Origin: Chlorobiaceae bacterium
GTDB taxonomy: Bacteria > Bacteroidota > Chlorobiia > Chlorobiales > Chlorobiaceae
NCBI GenBank assembly: GCA_013334435.1
Contig: JAAXXP010000004.1
Span: 1-56,631 of the forward strand
Direction: 5' to 3'
Length of the DNA: 56,631 bases
In this document: positions 8,619 to 16,910 of the stretch, piece after piece
Layout of the letters: every line of letters begins with the position of its first letter
How positions within the stretch are numbered: position 1 is the first letter of the stretch
Made by a program: the position numbers and the translations under genes
Notes under the pieces: generated by a model
Databases searched by the model: none
Told to the model about the DNA's origin: nothing
The model's input: only the letters and a program-made list of their open reading frames with translations

Positions 8619-10193
8619 ATGGGTATTGTCATAAACCTGTTTCTGATTGTATTTGCGGCGGTCGTGTTTTTTGTCATCGGTTTTTTTCTCGGACGGTATT
8701 TCCTTGAACGTATCGGTACTACAAGGGTTCTTGAAGCTGAAGAACGGGCTGTACAGATAGTTCAGGAGGCCCAGAAAGAGGCCAACGAGTACAAGGAGCT
8801 CAAGGTTACCGAAGTAAATCAGGAGTGGAAGAAGAAACGGAGGGAGTTCGACCAGGAAGTGGTCATCAAGAACAACAAGTTCACCCAGCTCCAGAAACAG
8901 ATCCAGCAGAAGGAAGGTCAGCTGAAGAAGCAGAGCCAGGACCTCCGGGATGCCGAACGCAAGCTCCAGGAGCAGCGCAAGGAGTCCGAACAGACGATGG
9001 AAACGGTCAGGAACCGCTCCGCCGAGCTTGAACGGATCATTGCCGAGCAGAACCAGCGGCTCGAGAGCATCAGCAACCTGCAGGCCGACGAGGCCCGCCA
9101 GATGCTTGTAGACAATATGGTGTCGAAGGCCCGCGAAGAGGCTACCGAAACGATTCACCGCATTCACGAAGATGCCGAGCAGCAGGCCGAACGTCTTGCC
9201 GAGAAGACCCTGCTTACGGCCATCCAGAGAATTTCCTTCGAACAGGCCACCGAAAACGCCCTTTCGGTGGTGCACATCCAGAGTGACGAGCTCAAGGGCC
9301 GCATTATCGGCCGCGAAGGCCGGAACATCAAGGCTTTCGAGAATGCAACCGGTGTGGATATCATAGTCGACGATACCCCTGAAGTGGTCATTCTCTCCTG
9401 CTTCGATCCCCACCGCCGCGAGCTTGCAAAGCTTACCCTGCAGAAGCTGCTCGTTGACGGCATCATTCATCCCGTTGCCATCGAGAAAGCCTATGAGGAT
9501 GCCAAAAAAGAGATCGACGACGTCATCATGACCGCCGGAGAGGAGACTCTCGCCTCGTTGCAGCTTCCCGATATGCCTGCCGAACTGGTGCGGCTGATCG
9601 GCAACATGAAATTCCATACCGTTTACGGTCAGAACCTTCTGCAGCATACCAAAGAGGTAGCCATGCTGGCAGGCCTCATGGCCGCCGAGCTCAAGCTCGA
9701 TGTGCGCATTGCCAAGCGTGCAGGGCTTCTGCACGATATCGGCCTGGTTCTTCCTGCGGGCAACGAACCCCACGCCCTGACCGGAAGCGCTTTCCTGAAG
9801 AAGTTCAATGAGTCGCCGCTGGTCATCAATGCGGTGGCCGCCCACCACGGGGACGTTGAAAAAGAGTCTCCTCTTGCCGATCTTATCGATGCGGCAAATG
9901 TCATTTCGCTCTCACGGCCCGGAGCCAGGGGCGCTGTGACCGCCGACGGCAACGTCAAGAGACTCGAAAGCCTCGAAGAGATCGCAAAGGGATTTCCCGG
10001 TGTCCTGAAGACCTATGCCCTGCAGGCCGGAAGGGAGATCAGGGTTATTGTCGAAGGCGACAACGTCAGCGACTCCCAGGCCGATGTGCTTGCCCACGAC
10101 ATTGCCAGCAAGATCGAGTCGGAAGCCCAGTACCCTGGCCAGATCAGGGTGACCATCGTACGGGAGAGGCGGTCGATAGCATACGCCAAGTAA
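8619..10193 (+). CDS. rny: Ribonuclease Y
   Basis: A membrane-anchored endoribonuclease that starts mRNA decay in bacteria lacking RNase E. At 524 aa it has the normal length. An N-terminal transmembrane helix (about 4-25) is followed by a long charged coiled coil (about 35-190), a KH domain (LKGRIIGREGRNIKAFE), and an HD domain with LLHDIG around residue 375 and a downstream HHGDVE. The start has a strong Shine-Dalgarno sequence, AAAGGAGGTAAACGGTAATG, unusual in this window. It follows the 6S-like RNA and ends before a hairpin terminator. Confidence 0.95.
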   Translation: MGIVINLFLIVFAAVVFFVIGFFLGRYFLERIGTTRVLEAEERAVQIVQEAQKEANEYKELKVTEVNQEWKKKRREFDQEVVIKNNKFTQLQKQIQQKEGQLKKQSQDLRDAERKLQEQRKESEQTMETVRNRSAELERIIAEQNQRLESISNLQADEARQMLVDNMVSKAREEATETIHRIHEDAEQQAERLAEKTLLTAIQRISFEQATENALSVVHIQSDELKGRIIGREGRNIKAFENATGVDIIVDDTPEVVILSCFDPHRRELAKLTLQKLLVDGIIHPVAIEKAYEDAKKEIDDVIMTAGEETLASLQLPDMPAELVRLIGNMKFHTVYGQNLLQHTKEVAMLAGLMAAELKLDVRIAKRAGLLHDIGLVLPAGNEPHALTGSAFLKKFNESPLVINAVAAHHGDVEKESPLADLIDAANVISLSRPGARGAVTADGNVKRLESLEEIAKGFPGVLKTYALQAGREIRVIVEGDNVSDSQADVLAHDIASKIESEAQYPGQIRVTIVRERRSIAYAK

Positions 10194-10271
10194 GGTGAAT
10201 GGCAATGGTGCTTTCCGCTCATGACAACGGGGAGCGGAGCACGTTTCCGACAGGGGACAATGGAGAAATGA

Positions 10272-10306
10272 AAAAAGGCTGCAGGGGATTTCCCGGCAGC
10301 CTTTTT
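10272..10306. terminator. Bidirectional terminator between rny and hisB
   Basis: AAAAAGGCTGC and GCAGCCTTTTT form an 11-bp stem, with a GGG/CCC extension in the loop. A-runs and T-runs on both sides let it serve the converging rny and hisB transcripts. Confidence 0.85.
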
Positions 10307-10330
10307 CAGTTTTAAACCGGACGATTGATT

Positions 10331-10933
10331 TTACAGGACGCCTTTCGTCGATGGCAGCTCCTTGCCGGTTATGGCTACGGCCATTTTCATGGCATAGGCG
10401 AACGCCTTGAACATGGCCTCGATCATGTGGTGGGTGTTTTTCCCGTCAAGAATCGCCAGGTGGATGTTTGCATGCATGGTTCTCGACAGGGACAGAAAGA
10501 AATGCTCGACCATTTCGGTTGAAAATCCCCGGATAACCGAACGTTTGAAATCCGCCGAGAAGACGCAGTAGCTCCGGCCGCCGAGATCGAGGGCGCAACG
10601 GGCAAGCGTTTCGTCCATGGGGATCATGGCCCAGCCATAGCGCTGGATTCCCGCCTTGCTGCCAAGCGCCTGGTTGAGGGCGGTGCCGAGCACCAGCGCG
10701 ATATCCTCTACCGAGTGGTGGTCGTCTACCTCCGTATCCCCCTTGCAGTCGAGGATGATGTCGATTCCTGAATGTTTGCTGAAGTTGGCAAGCATATGGT
10801 CGAAAAAGACCACTCCGGAACGTATGCTGGCGGCGCCGGTGCCATCGAGGTCGACGGTTGCCGTAATATCGGTTTCTTTTGTCGTTCTTGTAACGGTTGC
10901 CTTTCGGCCTGGGGTGTTCAGGGTTTGCAGCAT
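10331..10933 (-). CDS. hisB: Imidazoleglycerol-phosphate dehydratase
   Basis: Catalyses the sixth step of histidine synthesis, dehydrating imidazole glycerol phosphate to imidazole acetol phosphate. At 200 aa it is the monofunctional form without the phosphatase domain. Metal-binding motifs are visible: [28 protein letters not shown] and the C-terminal [12 protein letters not shown]. It lies 6 bp downstream of the DUF2905 gene on the same strand, so the two are probably cotranscribed. No other his gene is near, as is common where the pathway is scattered. Confidence 0.95.
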   Translation of the reverse strand: MLQTLNTPGRKATVTRTTKETDITATVDLDGTGAASIRSGVVFFDHMLANFSKHSGIDIILDCKGDTEVDDHHSVEDIALVLGTALNQALGSKAGIQRYGWAMIPMDETLARCALDLGGRSYCVFSADFKRSVIRGFSTEMVEHFFLSLSRTMHANIHLAILDGKNTHHMIEAMFKAFAYAMKMAVAITGKELPSTKGVL

Positions 10934-10939
10934 GAGCGG

Positions 10940-11200
10940 TCAGCGGATAAATTTGTTGATAAGGAACAGCACAAGGCTGAGAAGTACGGACAGGAGTATC
11001 GACGAGCCGAGAGGAAAGAAAAACCGGAAGTTTTCCTTTCTGATACGGATATCGAGAGGAAGGTTGCCGAACCAGTTCAGCCATCCCGGTATTCCTGCTT
11101 TTCCTGCAGCCATGAGCAGCAAGCCGCAAATTACGGCACAAAGTCCGGTCAGAACAAGGAATTTCCCCGCATCGGTAAACACAGCTTGGAAATAATTCAA
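10940..11200 (-). CDS. DUF2905-family small membrane protein
   Basis: An 86-aa protein with two hydrophobic segments (about 13-33 and 63-83) around a polar loop, GNLPLDIRIRKENFRFFFPL. GK-LVLTGL near the start and the LPLDI/FFFPLGSS pattern fit the DUF2905 family, whose function is unknown. It precedes hisB with a 6-bp gap and is divergent from secG. Confidence 0.75.
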   Translation of the reverse strand: MNYFQAVFTDAGKFLVLTGLCAVICGLLLMAAGKAGIPGWLNWFGNLPLDIRIRKENFRFFFPLGSSILLSVLLSLVLFLINKFIR

Positions 11201-11269
11201 AAGTTGCTAAATTAAGGCCTTTGTCAGTGATAAGATACGATATTTGGAACATTAATACAGCGGCTGGAA

Positions 11270-11629
11270 ATGCATGTCTTTCTTGTAATTGTCGGTTTGC
11301 TTGCTTCGATTCTGCTTGTAGGGTCTGTTTTACTGCAAAGCCCGAAAAGCGGAAGTGGTCTTACCGGCGGTATTGCCAGTATGGGTACGGTTCAGACTCT
11401 CGGAGTCAGAAGGACGGGTGACTTCCTCAGCAAGGTTACGGCCACCCTGGCCGCCGTTGTCATGATCGCCGCTTTCATCGCCCAGTTTACCCTTCCGGCA
11501 AGAGATGCGAAACTGAAAAGTTCGAAAAGCATTCTGCAGGAGAGCGCTCCGGTTGCACCGCTCAAAAGCGTTCCTTCGCTTCCGAAAACTCCGGTCTCTC
11601 CGTTACTTCCTGCTGCTCCGGCGAAATAA
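11270..11629 (+). CDS. secG: Preprotein translocase subunit SecG
   Basis: SecG is the small auxiliary subunit of the SecYEG channel in the inner membrane. This 119-aa protein has two membrane helices, about 1-22 and 52-72. The connecting loop is [20 protein letters not shown], where the LLQ-GLTGG pattern is the family hallmark. The C-terminal tail is proline- and serine-rich, as in other long SecG proteins. It is divergent from DUF2905-hisB, and tRNA-Lys follows 16 bp later. Confidence 0.92.
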   Translation: MHVFLVIVGLLASILLVGSVLLQSPKSGSGLTGGIASMGTVQTLGVRRTGDFLSKVTATLAAVVMIAAFIAQFTLPARDAKLKSSKSILQESAPVAPLKSVPSLPKTPVSPLLPAAPAK

Positions 11630-11645
11630 TATTCTTTTAGGCAAT

Positions 11646-11721
11646 GCACCCGTGGCTCAATCGGTAGAGCAACTGACTCTTAATCAGTGGGTTGGAGGTT
11701 CGAGTCCTCCCGGGTGCACCA
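11646..11721 (+). tRNA. tRNA-Lys (CTT anticodon), CCA encoded
   Basis: The acceptor stem GCACCCG/CGGGTGC is followed by discriminator A and an encoded CCA. The anticodon loop CTCTTAA gives CTT (lysine AAG). It is the only tRNA in the window with a complete encoded CCA. It borders the accessory patch downstream, a common integration position. Confidence 0.93.
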
Positions 11722-11726
11722 GTAGC

Positions 11727-11760
11727 AAAACCCGCAGTTCCGCAAGGAGCTGCGGGTTTT
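11727..11760. terminator. Terminator after tRNA-Lys
   Basis: AAAACCCGCAGTTCC, a GCAA tetraloop, and GGAGCTGCGGGTTTT form a stem of about 15 bp with one G-U pair, ending in four T's. Confidence 0.85.
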
Positions 11761-12289
11761 CTGCTTTCAGGGAGGCAGTGTGTTTTACCGGTAAAACAGG
11801 TTTTGTCCGCTGAGTCGGGTCTGTCGGGCAGGTTCGGCGGAAATTATCTTTCAGCAGTGAGAGCTGCTGCCGCATTCCCCCTGATTCCTTCCGTATTGGC
11901 AATCGTCGAAAAAGAGAGAGTGGAACATTCCTTTGTCCGGTGATTGCCCTGCCAGAGGGCCGGACAACCTTTGCATCGATCCTCAGTTGCATGCTGAATC
12001 GTGATCGCCTGCATGATGGCTTCAAATGGTTTCCTCCCGATAACCTCCGCCACAAAACAAGGATGGACGCGAGCCAGAGACAGGCGTGTGTCCCGGAAGA
12101 ACTCCGCTCATACGTCGATAATCGATAGAGTGGCGTCATCGGCATCTGTAGCTGTTATAACTGACGATCCGGGATGAACGGTGATCCGGTAAAAATGGTA
12201 TAACCGGACAGCGCCCCCGTAATGAGACAATTGACACAATATTTTGAGGAAAGTCTGCGTCACTGAAGGTATGGCGCCTGGCAATTAAT
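11761..12289. other. Gene-poor stretch between tRNA-Lys and the restriction remnant
   Basis: Several short ORFs (62-150 codons) occur on both strands, but none shows a family motif, a ribosome-binding site or an uninterrupted frame of useful length. Composition is coding-like up to about 12130, so it may be decayed foreign DNA. The origin is not recognisable by eye. Confidence 0.5.
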
Positions 12290-12851
12290 ATGTATGATAT
12301 CGCCGAGCAACTCGATTGTTGCGAGAGTTTTAAGATTGGGGAGACTGCCGGTGAGACAAATAAGATTTCAATTCACTCGATGCTCGGGATTGCCTTTTTT
12401 GCAAGCCTGCAGGTACTACTGATTTTGCCTGCAAAAGCATTGCCGGGATTTCCCTGGAGATTCATCCTGTGGTTTTCAGGCAGTACCGGGAGAATCCGGA
12501 ACATTTCATTGCTGAAGCAGCCTTCCTGATCAGGGAGCAAAACCCCGGCATTATTATCGGGCGATTGGCATGCGATGAAATTGCCGATCGGTGCGATATC
12601 GTAATCTTTACCACAGGTCAGTGCTCGCGGGACTTCTCGATGGCGGATGAAAAGCTGAGGAATCACATCTGCGATTATGTGGTCACGGACTCTCAAATCG
12701 AAAAGGATTTTTGTGCATCGAATATCCATGGGTTTTTTTTGGGGTTGACCAGGATAAGGTCAAGTATAATGCTGCAGACAATTTCTGTGCGTTGATGGGG
12801 ATTGTGCCGATGGAGGGAATGATCCGTTGTGCTACAGAGAAAAAAGATTGA
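12290..12851 (+). pseudogene. Remnant of a type III restriction enzyme Res subunit (C-terminal part)
   Basis: Joined over frameshifts, the reading contains HPVVFRQYRENPEHFIAEAA, then a LIREQ segment, NHICDYVVTDSQIEKDF, and finally KVKYNAADNFCALMGIV. These follow the order of the C-terminal region of type III Res proteins, whose family pattern runs roughly QYRENPEEF, INEQKAT, HIxDYVVTDSxIEREF, then VVDSYxSLM. An in-frame TAA lies at 12361 and a frameshift at the T8 run (about 12728-12735). The part between YVVTDS and the C-terminus, normally with the PD-(D/E)XK residues, is deleted. No mod gene or Res helicase region is present. It is a dead fragment. Confidence 0.7.
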
Positions 12852-13350
12852 CAGGGTATGCCGGCTCCATAATTATCGATAAGACATACAAATCCACGTC
12901 AAGCTGCAATGTCGTTGCGTAAAAGAAATACGATTCTCAATAAACTGTCGTTTAATGAGAATCTCCGGCAAGGGCACGTAATGGGCGCCGCTTTTCAGGA
13001 ATGACGGAAAAAATACTACAGTAAATCGGTTCGGAAATTATGTTCGGCTGTAGACTTTTGACCGGAAGCCAAATCCCGGCTTGTTCCCTTTTTCCGGTTT
13101 GATGTCAATAGAGAGAAATTACTCGGTTTTTTTATTTTCCGGCGAATAGAGTGTTTGTGTGATATAAGAGTAAATGTTTAGGGTTGAGACAATTTATAGA
13201 TCATGAGAAGATGGCCGGGTGCTTTTATTTTTCTGAATAAGACGAGCTCGGGAATAAATTCAGAACTGTATTCCGGAATTTTTTATTGGAAAAAATTTTT
13301 ATATTGAATTGTTCTCAGTATCTCTTGAAATATTATAATCATGACTTATT
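12852..13350. other. AT-rich intergenic stretch upstream of the H-NS-like gene
   Basis: No ORF of interest is seen. The segment is clearly richer in A+T than its surroundings, with runs such as ATTTTTTATTGGAAAAAATTT near 13278-13300, the kind of curved, AT-rich DNA that H-NS proteins bind. It also contains the 32-bp dyad listed separately. Confidence 0.6.
12932..12963. repeat. 32-bp imperfect inverted repeat
   Basis: GATTCTCAATAAAC, four central bases, and GTTTAATGAGAATC form a dyad with one mismatch per 14-nt arm. It could be an operator (TGAGAATC also occurs in Fur boxes), a small hairpin, or a mobile-element trace. No gene partner is certain. Confidence 0.5.
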
Positions 13351-13653
13351 ATGCAAACTATTGCAGAATTACAGGCACAGATGGCTTCAATCCAGAAGCA
13401 GATTAATGAACAGAAAGCAGCAGGCAAAAGAGAGGCTATCAGCGAGATAAAAGCAAAAATGGCCGAGTTCGACATTACGGTGGACGACCTTCAGTCGAGA
13501 GGAGTTTCAAGAGGTTTCAAGGAAAAAAAACCTTCCGTGATCAAATACCGCAAGAGCGATAGTGAAACCTGGGTAGGCAGAGGCCCCAAACCGGCCTGGG
13601 TCAAGGATGTCGAAGCTGCTGGCGGAAAACTCTCCGATTATCTCGTACAGTAA
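13351..13653 (+). CDS. H-NS family nucleoid protein
   Basis: A 100-aa H-NS-like DNA-binding protein. Residues about 3-45 form a charged oligomerising coiled coil. The C-terminus has the H-NS signature region YRKSDSETWVGRGPKPAWV, with the GRGPKP loop (about 76-81) that inserts into the AT-rich minor groove. H-NS proteins silence AT-rich foreign genes; they are mainly proteobacterial, so this gene may have been acquired by transfer. It sits beside AT-rich DNA and a dead restriction gene, and its own upstream region is AT-rich, so autorepression is plausible. The start lacks a clear Shine-Dalgarno sequence. Confidence 0.85.
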   Translation: MQTIAELQAQMASIQKQINEQKAAGKREAISEIKAKMAEFDITVDDLQSRGVSRGFKEKKPSVIKYRKSDSETWVGRGPKPAWVKDVEAAGGKLSDYLVQ

Positions 13654-14017
13654 TCTCCCTTGATTGCAATTCCGGCAATTTCAGCGAGTATAATGTTTGA
13701 GATTGCCGGGATATGCGTTTTCCCGTTCCGTTGCATTCCATTACTCATCCGGTGTTTTCGTAACCCATTTGCGACACCCTGTTCCGATCCGGTCCTTTGC
13801 AAACGGGAGGGATGCTTGTGCGCAAGCGGGTAGGCATTTCCCGTGATAGCACACTTCTCAGGACTGCAGGTTAGCGTGCTTGTCGGTTCGTCAATCGCGT
13901 AACGGGGGAAATTGCCGGAAGGTTTTTTTATCCCGATATGCCGCTCTTATTGGTTTTCGGCAGTATATTGCCTCAACGCCGGAAAACCTGATGACACCGA
14001 GGACGACCATTTTGTCT
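13654..14017. other. Intergenic region with hairpins between hns-like and lptF-like genes
   Basis: ATTCCGGCAAT and ATTGCCGGGAT (about 13669-13726) form a large-loop hairpin that may end the H-NS transcript. At about 13803-13843, ACGGGA and TCCCGT flank a perfect inner hairpin, GCTTG-TGCG-CAAGC. The track ORF start at 13880 gives a non-conserved N-terminus, so the region is taken as untranslated. Confidence 0.45.
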
Positions 14018-15220
14018 ATGAACATTATCGACCGCTATATCCTCAAGTCCCATATCGGGCCCTTCTTTCTTTCGTTTTTCACAATCATTTTCGTGCTGGT
14101 CCTGCAGTTTCTCGCGGGCTTTTCCGACCGTTTTCTGGGAAAGGGCATCGGTTTTGCCGATATCGCCGAGCTGGTGATGCTGCAGTCGGCCTGGATGGTT
14201 GTTTTTGCCGTTCCCATGGCGGTGCTGATTTCCGTGATCATGGTTTACGGAGCCATGACAAATGCTTCGGAAATGACGGTGCTCAGGGCTTCGGGTCTGT
14301 CGCTTTTCCGCCTTGCGGTTCCGGTACTGGTTGTGGCGGCTGGTCTGTCGCTTCTCGTGGAGCGCTTCAATAATGTGGTGATACCCGATGCCAATTACCG
14401 ATCAAAAGCGCTCATGGCCGATATTCTGAGGGCCAAGCCCGCCTTCGGTCTTACGGAAAATGCCTTTTCGAGCTTTATCGACGGGTATTCGATTTTTGTC
14501 GGTGAAACCGACGAGGCTTCAGGAGAGATGAGGGGCGTGCGTCTTTACGACCTGACGAGGCCGGGACACCGGACGATGGTGAGCGCCGAAAAGGGCATTA
14601 TCGGGTTTTCGCCTGACGACCGCTATCTCGTGATGACGCTTTTTAACGGCGAACTGCATGAAATCGGATATCCCGAGCTGATCCGATACCGGACGATGAG
14701 TTTCGCACGGCACCGTATTGTTTTCGAGTCATCAGGGTTCGGTTTCACCCGCACTGCTGAAGACCGGATGCGGGGTGATGCGCGCGAGCTTTCAGCCGAA
14801 GAACTGCTTGCCGCCGGAAAAATCCTGAAGCGGGACATCGCTGCAGCCGAACGGAGCGCGGCTTCTGCAGAGGCCGGTCCGGACGTCCGCCGGCGTCTTG
14901 TTTCGCTGCAGGAGAAATACAACGGCTACATGGCCGAATTCCATAAAAAATATGCCCTTCCGTTTGCCTGTCTGGTTTTCGCCCTTGCCGGAGTGCCGCT
15001 CGGGGTGCTTGCACGGCGCGGCGGGTTCGGGGCAGGCGCCGGTCTCTCCCTCCTTTTTTTCGTGCTCTACTGGTCCATGATCATTTCCGGCGAAAAGCTT
15101 GCCGAACGAGGTCTTCTCGATCCGGCACTCTCCATCTGGTCGGCCGATGCTATTCTCGCGCTTGCGGCTCTGCTGCTGATCCGGCGTTTGAACGGTTCGG
15201 TAGCGGCCGGTTCCAGATAA
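14018..15220 (+). CDS. LptF/LptG family lipopolysaccharide-export permease
   Basis: A likely inner-membrane subunit of the LptB2FG ABC exporter that lifts lipopolysaccharide to the Lpt bridge. The conserved family start, MNIIDRYILKSHIGPFFLSF, begins at 14018, so the 46 residues upstream in the ORF track are rejected; MTPRTT at 13991 is a possible alternative. Three N-terminal membrane helices are followed by a periplasmic domain of about 170 residues and three C-terminal helices, including FACLVFALAGVPLGVLARRG. Length is about 400 aa. No lptB or second permease is adjacent, so LptF versus LptG cannot be decided. Confidence 0.85.
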   Translation: MNIIDRYILKSHIGPFFLSFFTIIFVLVLQFLAGFSDRFLGKGIGFADIAELVMLQSAWMVVFAVPMAVLISVIMVYGAMTNASEMTVLRASGLSLFRLAVPVLVVAAGLSLLVERFNNVVIPDANYRSKALMADILRAKPAFGLTENAFSSFIDGYSIFVGETDEASGEMRGVRLYDLTRPGHRTMVSAEKGIIGFSPDDRYLVMTLFNGELHEIGYPELIRYRTMSFARHRIVFESSGFGFTRTAEDRMRGDARELSAEELLAAGKILKRDIAAAERSAASAEAGPDVRRRLVSLQEKYNGYMAEFHKKYALPFACLVFALAGVPLGVLARRGGFGAGAGLSLLFFVLYWSMIISGEKLAERGLLDPALSIWSADAILALAALLLIRRLNGSVAAGSR

Positions 15221-15236
15221 CGGCATCCTTCACCGG

Positions 15237-16694
15237 CTACAGAAAAAACGAAATCCCCAGAAATGTCAGCGAAATCAGCGCTGCCGACGTGATGTTCATG
15301 ATCAGGCCGGCTTTTACGACGGTTTTCAGCGATACGTGTTCCAGTCCTCCGAAGGCCAGCGTGTTTGCCGGAGAGGCCAGGGGCGTCATGTAAGCCGCGC
15401 TGGCTCCAATGGTCAGCGAGAGCAGCAGCAGGAGCGCGCTGAGCGAGGTGTGCGGGGCAAGAGTGATTACAAGCGGAGCGAGGATCGCCACGATTGCGGT
15501 ATTGCTGAGCAGTTCCGAGGAAAAGACTGCCGCCATGTTCATGACGGGGAGAAACAGCAGAGGGGATTTCAGCGGTTCGAGAACTCCGAGGACAAGCGCG
15601 CCGAGGGAGGTTATGATGTAACCGTCGCTTTCAGGCGTTGCGGGATTGTCTCCGGCTTTTACGGCAAAGTAGAGCAGCGATCCGAAGATCATGATGAGCA
15701 GCAGTCCGAAATAGGGGATATCGAGAATGATTCTGTTGATGGAGAGTACTGCGTTGCCGTTCGGCGTTTCAAGGCTTCCGGGCTGTTCACCGAAGATGCG
15801 TCCCCAGACGGCATCGAAAAATTTCTGAAGCGCCCGTTCCGGAACGACGTGGAACGGGGTGAGCGGAATCCGCAGATGCCGCTCCATCTCCATGGCGATC
15901 CGGCTGAAAAGGAGCACCGGAAAAGCAGCAACGAAGAAGATGAGAAAGAGCGCGTTTTTGCGGATGCTTCGGGGTTCGCCTTTTTTTTCCGGATAGAGGA
16001 AGGAAAACAGGATGAAGAACACGCCGTAGCAGAGGAATGAAAGATCTATCCACGACAGGCTCGCAACCGACGGCTCCGGTTTCAGGAAAAACTGCACCCC
16101 GGTCAGGGTGGTGACGAACCCCATATTGATAGCGAAAAACAGCAGTGGACGATGCGGGAAGAGAGCTGTTTCGGAACTTGTGGCGTAGACAAGCGCGGTC
16201 TCACTGCAGTTCCGGGCCGCATGGAGGAGTATCGTACGCCCGCAGGTAATGATCAGGAGCGAAACCGGAAGCCCCACCATCAGCCAGGAAAAGAAGTTGA
16301 CCTGTTCCCTGTGATCGACACGGTAGAACTCCAGAAGGCCGACGGCGAAGGCATTGAGAGGATTGCCGCTGAGGGATGCCAGTCCCCCGGTTGTTGCTCC
16401 GAAGGTCAGGGCAAGATAGAACATCGTCGCGATCTCTTTTTTTGATGCCCTGTCCGAGAGAAAGTTCATAAGGCGGTTGATGACCGGGAGCATGGCCAGT
16501 ACCACGACGGTATTGGAAAGAAATATCGAGAGTCCGTAGGAGATCAGGAGAACCGATGTCAGGAGCGAACGGAAACCCGACCCGCCATGCCGGAGCAGAA
16601 ATGCGATGAGCCGGTAATGGGTGTTCGTTGCAATAAGCACCTGCGAAAGGAGAAAGCCTGTTGTCAGGATTATGACATTCTGAAGCAGGTTCAT
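15237..16694 (-). CDS. SLC13/DASS-type anion transporter
   Basis: A polytopic inner-membrane carrier of 485 aa with about ten hydrophobic segments. Two inverted halves each carry a hairpin signature: SNTVVVLAMLPVINRL and GGLASLSGNPLNA in the first, SNTAIVAILAPLVITLAP and ASAAYMTPLASPANTLAFGG in the second. This layout is that of the DASS/SLC13 and ArsB-like ion transporter superfamily (dicarboxylate, sulfate or related anions). The substrate is not predictable. It converges on lptF and is divergent from the plsC-like gene. Confidence 0.8.
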   Translation of the reverse strand: MNLLQNVIILTTGFLLSQVLIATNTHYRLIAFLLRHGGSGFRSLLTSVLLISYGLSIFLSNTVVVLAMLPVINRLMNFLSDRASKKEIATMFYLALTFGATTGGLASLSGNPLNAFAVGLLEFYRVDHREQVNFFSWLMVGLPVSLLIITCGRTILLHAARNCSETALVYATSSETALFPHRPLLFFAINMGFVTTLTGVQFFLKPEPSVASLSWIDLSFLCYGVFFILFSFLYPEKKGEPRSIRKNALFLIFFVAAFPVLLFSRIAMEMERHLRIPLTPFHVVPERALQKFFDAVWGRIFGEQPGSLETPNGNAVLSINRIILDIPYFGLLLIMIFGSLLYFAVKAGDNPATPESDGYIITSLGALVLGVLEPLKSPLLFLPVMNMAAVFSSELLSNTAIVAILAPLVITLAPHTSLSALLLLLSLTIGASAAYMTPLASPANTLAFGGLEHVSLKTVVKAGLIMNITSAALISLTFLGISFFL

Positions 16695-16735
16695 CGGGCG
16701 GCGGCTTTATGCTTTGGAAAAACAGTCGGTTTCTT

Positions 16736-16826
16736 CCGTAACGGCCATTCCTGTTACGGTCCCGAGACATAATAAGCTGGGTTGCTCACAATTTTCAGAA
16801 TCGTTACACAACCGTAACCGTTACCC
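16736..16826. promoter_or_regulatory. Cluster of GTTACGG-type motifs in a divergent intergenic region
   Basis: CCGTAAC and GTTACGG form a perfect 7-bp dyad at 16736-16759. Related words recur at about 16801-16825 in CGTTACACAACCGTAACCGTTACC. The cluster lies between the divergent SLC13-type and plsC-type genes, where a shared regulator could bind. The regulator is unknown. Confidence 0.35.
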
Positions 16827-16910
16827 AACACTGATTTTCTTTATTGCCTGAAGTAGTTGGAAACAGCATTTCGCCGGTTTTTCCTACAGAAAAAAGGTAA
16901 TGAAAAAATC

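Noticed and set aside
8379-9848. 489-codon minus-strand ORF antisense to rny
   Set aside because: It lies inside a confidently identified RNase Y gene and its translation shows no family motif; long antisense ORFs are expected in this base composition.
12469-12795. 108-codon ORF taken as an intact gene
   Set aside because: Its N-terminus joins the Res-like reading upstream and its C-terminus is lost at a T8 frameshift, so it is part of the pseudogene, not a separate gene.
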